The notes beneath the pieces were generated by a model that was not told the DNA's origin, did no database searches, and worked only from the letters and a program-made list of their open reading frames with translations. DNA of 64,000 nt, taken from the NCBI GenBank assembly GCA_030248215.1, contig JASANG010001486.1:1-64000 (forward strand), in the 5' to 3' direction. The position numbers were made by a program, and so were the translations under genes. Source of the stretch: Enoplolaimus lenunculus. Lineage: Eukaryota > Nematoda > Enoplea > Enoplida > Thoracostomopsidae. Position 1 is the first letter of the stretch, and each line of letters opens with the position of its first letter. Below, one piece after another: positions 55,741 to 64,000 of the stretch.

Positions 55741-57200
55741 GTTCGCAATCACGAGCTGTGGAAATTGAAGCCAAGCAAAAGTCCTACTACTACCCGGCGC
55801 ATCCCACCTCTCTGAAAATCATTGACCATATCCATATGTCAACACGTTCTGGTGTCTCCAGACAGGTGAAATGTTCTAGGGAGCGTGAACCGGAAGGCGC
55901 AATTAAATTTTTGAATTTGTCTTATAAATACATCAAATTTTACAAAGTAAGTTCAAAACTGAAAGCACTATCAACAACAACAATAACAACATACTTGCTT
56001 TCTCCTATCTACATGCATGCTGCGCCATGCACTCCTTCATTTCGCTTATTTGGTTTTGGCTTCTTTCGACTTCCTACTGCCACTAGCTACGTAAATACTC
56101 TACACAAATAACATTACGGGCCGTTCTTTAAAACCAACAAAAATAATATTTGGTTTTTAAATAAACAAATCAAAATACCTACAAATGCCAATAGTATTAT
56201 TTGTCGCAATGCAGTTGCCTTATAAGATTGTGGCAAATTTGAGTTTTTATAAGTTTTCGTTTGAGAGTATCTGTCCCCGTTTTTCGCTATTATAGGTTGT
56301 ACTTATCTACGTTGATTACCTAATTAGTCTATAACGTAGTTCTTTTTCATAACTTGGAATATAAATAATTGCATACATTATATATTGTACTAAAAAACTT
56401 TGCTTGTGGTACTGCGAGGCTGCCCAAAATACGGAATGTGGCGGGATCCAGTAAAATAATACATTTTACAACAATAGTGAAAATCTGAAGTTTTAATTAT
56501 TATTAAATTAACACAGGACGTGAGCACTACTAAAATAAATACAGTTGAAAATGCAGAAAGCATATACGACATACGTCGTAAAGTGGTCATGTATTGGTTT
56601 TTGCAGTTAAGCCAACTAAACAACGGCGTTTTATCTGTGCACTCCAGTAATATCGACATCCAATCAATAACCACAATTCTCAATTTATTACCGTAAACGC
56701 ATGTGTATAACAAAAATTGACAATTCGATTAAAACGACATCGGACATTTCAATACAATGCACAGATAAAGCGAATAAATCACCCGACCCGCTATTTCTGC
56801 AAAAAAGAACTAGACACTTTTAATAAGCTTCAGAACAATATTATAAAATTTTAAAATGATTTTTGTCTTTCCGTAAAGAAATGGCTTAAGGAAGGTAGCA
56901 AAAAAATTAACAAGAAATTACTGGAGAGCTTAAAATACCGTACTTTTTGTCTTGCTTATTGCACCTTTTCTAATCATCAGAAATTATATCATGACTACCC
57001 TAATTCAAAGCTGGAGTTTAAATTCAGAATGCCAGGAAGATGACCGTAGTTGGGAACAGCGTAAGATATTGCTGTACTATTTAAGTTGTACGGCGAAGAG
57101 TTTAAAAGCTAAATTGTAGATTGTTACATAACATTTTCTGCATGAGATGCAATTCTCGTATCGAAAGGAATTCTAGACTCGCTTGAACGTTTGAAGATGT
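55741..57200. other. No gene supported
   Basis: A minus-strand frame at 56713-56390 (107 codons) has one hydrophobic stretch (LSAFSTVFILVVLTSCVNLI). It has no homology that I recognise and no splice partners. A plus-strand frame from 55758 is likewise unsupported. Confidence 0.3.
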
Positions 57201-57512
57201 TCATTTTTTGTAAGACATATTCCAGGGTTATGACACTCTGTTGAGTTTTTTGCTGAACAAACCTTAGAACTGGTAAACTTCATACATGTTTCTATAGGGG
57301 GATCCAAATCTTGGAACTGAGGCCAAAATTCAGCATATCAGAATGATCAGGTTCTAATTCATTTTCGTGAGACATACTCCAGCTTCGTGGCGCTCTGTTG
57401 TGTTTTTTGCTGAACAATACGTAGAACGGGTACATCATTCATGTTTCTAGAAGGACGCAAAGCTTGGCAGAGACAAAAAACATACCAGAATGATCAGGTT
57501 CAAAAATATATA
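57201..57512. repeat. Two diverged tandem copies of a 157-bp unit
   Basis: GACATATTCCAG..TGTTGAGTTTTTTGCTGAAC at about 57214 recurs as GACATACTCCAG..TGTTGTGTTTTTTGCTGAAC at about 57371. Both units end in CAGAATGATCAGGTTC. Confidence 0.85.
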
Positions 57513-57560
57513 TTGTTAAGGGGAGCCAAAACAAAATTGAGTCATATTCTTTAAGGGACC

Positions 57561-57695
57561 AAATTTTCGGACGGGAGCCGAAAATCTGCATACCACACTG
57601 CCCTCCACCCGCCGGCTTTTGTCAAAAAGATGCAGTTTTAAAAATCTTTAAATATTAGAGCTTCTCGTAACCTCCTCTGATCATTCCGACTAACA
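57561..57695. mobile_element. Family H foldback fragment
   Basis: CCCGCCGGCTTTTGTC, AAAAGATGCAGTTTTAAAAA, ATTAGAGCTTCTCGTAACC and TGATCATTCCGAC match the left arm of the copies at 10834 and 27436. It lies just 3' of the receptor gene. Confidence 0.65.
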
Positions 57696-57725
57696 AATTT
57701 ATGTGACAGTATATGCGGGAAAGGT

Positions 57726-60700
57726 CTAAAAATACATTCGGCCAGATACTGGCGTCGTTTGTGTTACATTGCTTCTAGCACTTGCAACCCATACGTCATC
57801 ATCTTCACCGCTACAATTGCTGACGTCATCGTCGTCATTAATATTCGTTTGACTGCTTCTGGAGTTGGTCGCAGCCTTCGTCAACTGACATCCTTGTGGT
57901 CGAACCCGTACCCGTGATGCGGTGACGTCAGACGTATCAGAAACCCAAGAGATCATACTCGAGCGCCTGGAGGTATTTCCACCGGATTCTTTCACGCTCT
58001 TTGACATACCTTGACTCGGATGGGCGTGTTTGCTGCGACGCTGGCAACTTTTACAAATCGGACGAACAGCGGTTGAAGAACTAGGTCTCCCAGAACCCTG
58101 CCGTTTAATCCAGCCAGAATTGCAACATAGTGCACGCGAAACAATCGTGATAAATGCTACTCGAACGTCGACACGCGTGAGACATGCAATCGCTGGGCTG
58201 ATCCAATTAAACGAATACGATAAGAGCTTTGCGATTCCAAAATATACCTCGGTACCTTTGCCGTGGTCATGTCGGAATTCTTCAATATACGTCAGCGCAA
58301 CTAATGGCGATTGGCATACGACAAAACATGCGAACGTGAACGCGATAACGATGTACGAATGATGTGCAGACAAATATTTCAGGTGTACTAAATAATCGTT
58401 AGTTAGCTCGTCTGGCTTTTTGCCGCCAGCCGTCGTCGATCGATCATCATTGATGACGTCACCGTTATCGGTTGTCGTGGCAACGTTTTGCCGATTAGCT
58501 ATCTCACTTTTTTCGCTCATGTTCGCGTTGTCCCAACGATGAATGTCACCGAATGTTGTGTGTAAGTGATGCCGGATGCGGACGAGCAGCAAGAACCATA
58601 ATATAACCGGAACAAAGTAGAAAATTATTGTATCGACAACGAAAAACGCTTTTACTTCAAACAATCCCATGAACGGACCGCAGAGATCAGCTGAAAAGGT
58701 TTCAAATATAAGCTCTCCGGGGTGACGCTGTACCTGTGGTGGGGCGCCGTCAGTCTCCATACGGTGTCATATATACGATTCATCAATGGTATAACGCCAC
58801 ATTTAATTTAAGAACGTACTAAGTACTGTAGTGACCCGAATAAAACGTGGGGTAATAAAAGGGGACGTGGTCCCCATTAGGAGTCTCAATCAATATGAGT
58901 CCGTATCCCTAATAAGAGTCCATAAGCAAATAGAGTCCCTAAACCCTAATTAGAGTTCATAAATGTCAAGTAACCCTAATTTTAGTGCATAAAAGACTCG
59001 ATGAGGACCAAATAAAGTTGAGTTCGAAACGTTAAAGCATACTTAAGTTTTGAAAGTACATTCCTAAGTATAAGCTTGCAATGTCGCTCAGGCTATTGGC
59101 ACAAGACAAACGTTTAATTCAACAGATAATTGCAATACCGGATAAATTTGTAATGAAGGGTGGCGGACCATGGGTTTAAGGTAAATTCTTATTCGAATCA
59201 CTACAATAAAATGTCAACATATCTTAAATTTACAAAAAAAGTTTAGCAAATTAAGGTCATATTCTGAAGCTAATATCCATCCTATTACTTGGTGACTGGT
59301 TTATAAGGTGAAAATCGAAATTTAAAATTGCATAAAAGTTGCAAATTAAAATTGTCTAAAGGTGACATACCAGCAATATAGTCAGCATGCTGATATTCTG
59401 TTAACATTATGAAATCGTAGAGGTATCGAACCCTTAATCCACAGGGTCGTGTCTGCGGTTGCCTGCCTCACTCCAAAACCAAAGACCAATGTAAAGAACA
59501 GGGGCGGAACAGTATTGTGGTCATATTTCTAAGCCTAAGCCTAAGCCAAGCAAAAAATCAGTCTAAAGCTTAAGCTTACTCTGTTCTAGTTCGACAGCAA
59601 AACGCTCCGCTCCGGATCTTTACAAGAGCCCAACCAAATTTCAAGCCATTTAGCCGCTCTACATTCAAACTTCTCAAAAAATGTTTCTTTTTTGTTTCAG
59701 AGCTTTAAAATTGATTCTGTTTTACCAAGGCCGGACGTTTTTTCGGGTTATCCTGCCACCATTGGAAGCAGGCCGTCGCTGAAAAATACTCTCAACGTAG
59801 TAACTATGTCGATCATCAGCAAGGGCATGGTGATACAATTAAATCTTAAATTTTCATCTTTTTAAATTTCAATCCGATGACTCTCATGCAATTTCAATCG
59901 GATGACTCTCATGCTAACTATAAACGCTTACTCACTGACTGACACTGGGACTATGGGACTGTGAGGCTAGGTTTACAATTAGGCTTATGATAAGACGCCG
60001 ACATTACCCTAAGGTTTTTAAGCATAGGTTTAGGTTTAGGCCTTTCTAAACTGGCGTTTTAGTATTACCGCAACTGTTCGTAAAAGCGGTAGAGGGTATT
60101 TATTGGCTGATAGTTTTTGAACTGAAGAGATGAGACGAGGGATTGCACGGAGCTTTACACTTTGTAAATAATTATCTTCAGCTCAATCTACACAGTTGGA
60201 AACTGGTTTAGATTACGTTTTTCGGCACAATTATTTTCAAAGATCCAGGGTACAAACGAAGATGAAAAATACCGGAGCCGGAGCCGGTGGTCAATGAAAC
60301 TTGTCGGAGCCGGAGCCGGAGGTGAGGTGAAAGGTAGTACAAATGATGGTTAATTAGTTAATTTTACCCAATATCTGTGCAATATGTTATTAAGTTGCTT
60401 AAGTTTACGCTAATTATAACAGAACGCGCTAAATAGAATAAATGTTGCAAAATTATACAAAATATTACTACCGAAATTGCCGGAACCTCCGGCAAAATTT
60501 CTACCGGAACCGGAACCGGAGGCCGATATTCTGCTGGAGGCAAAGGCAGACCTCCGGTTGTACCCCTGGAATGATTAATTTATTTCTATTTCACAAACAA
60601 CATCGCACGAACCTTTAATGTAATACGGATCATACCCGTGAGTCATGAAAATATGCGCATTATAAATGAGTGAAAACGTCCAGATGCACAAAATCGCAAT

Positions 60701-62413
60701 GCTGACACGATTTTTGGGCACATCCGGGATGTGAGGTTTGTCTCGGAACCGGATATTCGAGCTGGTTTCGTCTAAGATTACCAGCATTTCGCTTAGTTCA
60801 TTGACTGCAAGGCCAGTTCCAGTGATGTAGCAGCAGATTTTGCACAGCCAATAGCTAAAAGCATACGTGATGACGCGAATAGTTTTAACCGGAATAAAAA
60901 TTAAACCATTTTTTAGTTTTTGAGCCTCAAAAATATTACGACAATTAGCTGTCCGACAACTCGTCGACCGACAATTTGTAACAAGCAGTCTCGTTTACTC
61001 GAGTATTTGCAGTCTATCATTAGCGCTTAGGCTTAGGCGGCCCGTGTATAGAACAGGGCCGGAACGTTTTCCGGCGGGAATATAATAAAGTAAGCTTGAG
61101 CTTTAAACTATTTTTTTTGCTTAGGCTTAGGCTTAGGCTTGGGCTTAGGCTTAAGTATAGACTCATTCTTACGCTTAGGCTTAGGCTTAGGAATAGGCTC
61201 ATCCATACGCTTAGGCTTAGGCTTAGGCTTAAGCTTAGGCTTAGGCTTAGGCTTAGGCTTAGGCTTAGGCTTAGGCTTAGGCTTAGGCTTAGGCTTTGGC
61301 TTAGGCTTAGGCTTAGGCTTAGGAATATGCTTATACTACTGTTCCGGCCCTGTTCTATACATTGGCCGCTGATTCTTAGCATTATGCTCTACGTTAAATA
61401 TAATATGTTGTCAGGTGTAAAGTTGTCGTGCGACGAATTGACGTATTTTCAACCCAGAAACATATTCTAAGCAGAACTGCGTTAAATTTCATTTGAAAAT
61501 AATTTACTCAAGTCTATATTGCACTGAAATAGACGTATGTTATACAAGCAGCGTTAAAGTTGACCAAACTGGTTTTAAGTTATTGGTCTATGACTATCAC
61601 AGTTGAATGCCTTGAAATGTACATTGAGTTTTTGACTACGGAAAATGTGGCCAATTTATAGAACAGGGCCAGAACAGTAGTATAAGCACATTCCTAAGCC
61701 TAAGCCTAAGCGTAAGAGTGGGCCTATACCTAAGCCTAATCCTAAGCACTAATGCTTAAGCCTAAGCAAAATATTAGTCTGAAGTCTACAGCTTTAAGCT
61801 TACTCTATTACATTCCCGCCGAAAAACGTTCCGGCCCTGTTCTATACATGGACTGAAAATGTTGGGTTCATTCCGTTCAGCTCAATCATGAACCATCTCC
61901 AAGGCGCAGCCAGGGGGAGGTTTTATGTGTCAAACACCCCCGTTGCAATTTTTTCGAAGGGGTTTTTAAATACGATTTTAATAGGTTGCAACACAAGAAA
62001 CCACCCCTTCGAAATTTTTACGCAACATATAAACCTTCCCGTTTTTCTGAATTTTTAGCTACTGCATATGATCCAGCCGTGATACTTTACCTGGCTTGGA
62101 AGTGTGACGTCGGCAATATTGGACCAAAAATTTCCCACGGTATCAAAATCATACCGGCAAAAATTCCGGTTCCGCTCAGACTGACTAGTAATTTAACCGA
62201 CTTCCGAGTTTGTCGATGATTTCCATATTTCACCGTAATTATCAACGTGATGCATATTATAAGCGTCCATATTCCGGTTGTACCGAACAGAATTTGAAAT
62301 ACTAACCGATTCGTTGGCGATAACGCAGATGCTGGCCCTGGGTATACGGCGCCCTCGTGGTCTGCCATAAAGCCCTGAGAGGTATTACTGGAAGCAGGGC
62401 CGGATATACCCAT
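57726..62413 (-). CDS. Rhodopsin-class (class A-like) GPCR with atypical motifs, 3 coding exons
   Basis: Exons on the minus strand: 62413-62091 (ATG, TM1-TM2, donor CAG/GTAAAG), 60854-60595 (TM3-TM4; donor GTGAAA, alternative at 60613 in the same phase), 58690-57726 (TM5-TM7 and tail). Phases agree and give about 515 aa. Membrane segments lie near 38-61, 73-96, 110-135, 158-178, 209-231, 306-329 and 343-364. Class A landmarks are seen: an N-glycosylation site at N10, C112 at the top of TM3, W166 in TM4, P222 in TM5, and the CxxP of TM6 (C320-Q-S-P323). Others are altered: the TM2 Asp position is G83, DRY is D136-E-T138, NPxxY is S359-P-A-I-A. The third loop is long with an acidic/Thr stretch; the tail is Ser/Arg-rich. 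Ligand and subfamily are unknown. Introns carry three family A/E elements, one family B element and one further family A element. Confidence 0.78.
58824..59207. mobile_element. Family E GTAGTGACCCG-MITE, in receptor intron 2
   Basis: Left TACTGTAGTGACCCGAATAA, right TTATTCGAATCACTACAAT, with the ordered words GAGTCCGTATCCCTAATAAG, GAGTCCATAAGC and CCCTAAACCCTAATTAGAG. Both ends are present. Confidence 0.85.
59486..59630 (+). mobile_element. Family A TTAGGC-MITE, in receptor intron 2
   Basis: Left CCAATGTAAAGAACAGGGGC, three CCTAAG units, AAAATCAGTCTAAAGC and right TCCGGATCTTTACAAGAGCC. Confidence 0.82.
59868..59915. repeat. Tandem 24-bp duplication
   Basis: TTTCAATC.GATGACTCTCATGC occurs twice in a row with one or two differences. 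Confidence 0.85.
60246..60568. mobile_element. Family B CCGG-hAT MITE, 26 bp from receptor exon 2
   Basis: Left CAGGGTACAAACGAAG, right CCTCCGGTTGTACCCCTG. GGAGCCGGAGCCGG words flank an AT-rich core. The target duplication is degraded. It ends just downstream of the exon 2 splice donor. Confidence 0.75.
61038..61367 (-). mobile_element. Family A TTAGGC-MITE with long TTAGGC array, in receptor intron 1
   Basis: Left GGCCCGTGTATAGAACAGGG, right CCTGTTCTATACATTGGCC. The interior holds the longest near-pure (TTAGGC)n tract in the window: about 19 units at 61208-61320, with shorter blocks before it. Both strands give low-complexity frames (Leu-Ser or Leu-Gly or Leu-Arg) that are not genes. Confidence 0.92.
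61649..61853 (+). mobile_element. Family A TTAGGC-MITE, in receptor intron 1
   Basis: Left GGCCAATTTATAGAACAGGG, right CCCTGTTCTATACATGG, with two hexamer blocks separated by GTAAGAGTGGGCCTATACC. Confidence 0.85.
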
Positions 62414-62629
62414 ATTTTGTGTAGAAGGATTTCCTTTACTGCCTCATTTATTGGCAAGACAGGTTTTTATTGGTGGATCAAACGGGAAAGCTTTAAAGTT
62501 TATAGTTGAATGTATACTCACTTGCTGGTTCTAACTACGTATTTAGGTATTAGGCTGAAAATATAGTAAGTACAAATATTCTTTAGGTGAAATTGCGAAA
62601 TCAGGCTCGTAGGCAGCTTAATAAGCTGA
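62414..62629 (-). other. 5' flank of the receptor gene
   Basis: About 215 bp of AT-rich sequence between the receptor ATG and a family A element. It should contain the 5' UTR or part of the promoter; no motif is clear. Confidence 0.35.
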
Positions 62630-62847
62630 GCCAATGTAAAGAACAGGGGCGGATCAGTATTATAAGCATATTCCTAAGTCTAATCCTAAGCCTAAGCATA
62701 AGCCTAAGCATAAGCCTAAGCGTAAGATCGAGCGTATTCCTAAGCGTAAGCCTAAGCCATGAGCCAAGCAAAAAATTAGTCTAAAGCTTAAACTTACTCT
62801 TTTCTAGTCCCGCAGAAAAACATTCCGCCCTGATCTTTACATGGGCC
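62630..62847 (+). mobile_element. Family A TTAGGC-MITE
   Basis: Left GCCAATGTAAAGAACAGGGG, CCTAAGCATAAG-type hexamers, AAAATTAGTCTAAAGC, and right CCTGATCTTTACATGGGCC. Confidence 0.85.
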
Positions 62848-63200
62848 ATAAACTGGATGAGTGAGCTGAAAAATTTTTAGAAGTTCATACGAAGATTTTA
62901 TTAGGTTTACTAGCAACGGTTGAAAATTTTCTGAGGGCAAAATGTATGCAGGCGTCTGACTCCTCTGGTCCCTTGACGCTTTACGCCCGAGCTGAAGCTG
63001 CGGGTGGATAAGTTCGTGGTTCCTATTCCCCAGGTCACACGCAGACACGTAGCCAGCTGACCGTGCTGTAGGGAGCGGAAAACTTTCAAGATTTAAAGGA
63101 GCATGCGGGGGGGGTGTATTTGTTATAAAAAGGGTGGTGTAAAAGTTTTAGAGCCCCACTGTGGGTACCTGTGAGGTTCCGCCCAAACCGGCACATCAGG
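62848..63200. mobile_element. Family D remnants
   Basis: AGCAACGGTTGAAAATTTTC at about 62920 and ACACGTAGCCAGCTGACCGT at about 63045 are family D words, apparently two broken copies. Boundaries cannot be set. Confidence 0.4.
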
Positions 63201-63587
63201 CCCCCCTAAACATCTTGAAATTTTATTAAGATTAGTCAAAGCCTGTCAATTGTAAGCTTGTTCATATTCAACAGCGCTTTGTATAGGTTAACTTATTAGA
63301 GCAGAGAAAAAAACCACGCGAGCAAAACAAGCCAAAATATTATAGAATGCAATTTTGGCACTAAACATTAATACTAAAGCTTGATTTTGCGTCTGTCTGG
63401 TGGGGATACGATCCTCGGTGCTTTTCTGATCCGTCCTTAAGAATTCAAACAGAAATCGACCACTGAAGTAAAGCTTGCGAGCGAAGCGATTGAGATGTTA
63501 TGCCCACATTCCGTATGTGAAATTTTTTTAAATGTGCAATATAACTTTCAGATTATTTTAACGATTCAACCTTAGTAATGCAGCGTT
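63201..63587. other. No gene seen
   Basis: AT-rich spacer with no supported feature. Confidence 0.3.
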
Positions 63588-63729
63588 CACAATAACATTT
63601 CCCAGCTGCGCACAAGAAACGTCATACGGTAGGATTAACGAGTGGCAATTTTGAAAATAGTCACGCGTTATCGCTACCATATGATGTTTTTTGTGCACAT
63701 GCTGGGAAATGTTATTGTGAACGCTGCAT
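63588..63729. mobile_element. Small MITE with perfect 29-bp inverted ends
   Basis: 63588-63616 (begins ATGCAGCGTTCACAATAAC) is an exact reverse complement of 63701-63729. Total length is only 142 bp. The flanks are TA on the left and AA on the right, so the target duplication is unclear. It is the least eroded element in the window. Confidence 0.9.
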
Positions 63730-64000
63730 AAGGTTTAGGATACAGAAATAACACGTAGTCTACTTTGAAACTGTTCAGATTGGTGTTTAGAAGCTATGAA
63801 ACAAATATAAGTATCAGGCTGTATGCTAATTGACTGCTAAGTGCTAATATAGAATGGCACCGTGGGTCCCACAAAGCTCTGAAGATGTTTCGAAAAAGTA
63901 TTTACTGAACGGAAAAATCAACAATCAATTTGCGATTTGCGCTCATATTTTGACGCGGCCCCCAGAACCCGAGCAACCCTCGTCAATCGGGGGTATTGTG
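63730..64000. other. No gene seen; window end
   Basis: Spacer to the end of the window with no supported feature. Confidence 0.3.

Noticed and set aside
55758-56111. 117-codon plus-strand gene
   Set aside because: Composition and context look non-coding; it starts inside the edge of a tRNA-like repeat and shows no domain.
56390-56713. Small membrane protein gene on the minus strand
   Set aside because: One hydrophobic stretch only; no recognisable family, no splice partners and no conservation evidence.
58030-58362. Plus-strand frame of 110 codons
   Set aside because: It is the antisense shadow of receptor exon 3.
61208-61320. True telomere or chromosome end
   Set aside because: The TTAGGC tract is about 110 bp, enclosed by MITE ends and inside a receptor intron, with normal sequence on both sides.
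61096-61382. Long low-complexity open frames (Leu-Ser, Leu-Gly, Leu-Arg repeats) on both strands
   Set aside because: They are simple translations of the TTAGGC array in every frame; no start context, domain or splice signal.

Overview
This is a window of animal nuclear DNA. It is AT-rich, its genes are split by GT-AG introns, and short non-autonomous DNA transposons fill most of the space between and inside the genes. The gene content (a lipid phosphate phosphatase, a NET-family zinc-finger regulator, a NEPRO-like nucleolar protein and a rhodopsin-class GPCR) says metazoan. The density of small palindromic elements would suit an invertebrate such as an ascidian, but nothing here fixes the phylum. 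There is no bacterial-style operon, CRISPR array, rRNA gene, reverse transcriptase or transposase reading frame.

Layout. (1) 743-4679, plus strand: a complete seven-exon PLPP/LPP-type phosphatase, with repeats in its long first intron. (2) About 4.7-45.1 kb: a roughly 40-kb stretch with no gene I can recognise, made almost wholly of dispersed repeats. (3) 45147-48168, plus strand: a two-exon NET-family (NocA/Elbow/Nlz, vertebrate ZNF503/ZNF703) zinc-finger gene with a tiny first coding exon. (4) 51412-54353, minus strand: a two-exon NEPRO-like gene, convergent with the NET gene. (5) 57726-62413, minus strand: a three-exon atypical rhodopsin-like receptor whose introns are full of repeats. The four genes have unrelated roles (lipid signalling, development, ribosome/RNase MRP-type biology, signal reception), so no shared pathway is implied.

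Repeat families, named here and used below. A, TTAGGC-MITE: ends like GGCCCATGTATAGAACAGG or GGCCCATGTAAAGATCAGG, interior of TTAGGC-like hexamers, about 21 copies in both orientations, one blown up into a 1.3-kb minisatellite. B, CCGG-hAT MITE: ends CAGGGTGCAACCGG, 8-bp target duplications, 8 copies. C, GGATCC-hAT MITE: ends CAGWGGCGGATCC, 8-bp target duplications, about 7 copies. D, CGTAGCC-MITE: ends near GGCCCGTAGCCA, about 150 bp, about 13 copies. E, GTAGTGACCCG-MITE: ends TACTGTAGTGACCCGAATAA. F, CTGTAAATTTCA-MITE. G, CACTGC-MITE. H, a foldback element whose two halves are nearly reverse complements. I, tRNA-like SINE-type repeats. Several are nested in one another (B in an older repeat, C in A, D in E, F in another MITE), which gives a relative order of insertion. 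Coding exons are spared; introns are not.
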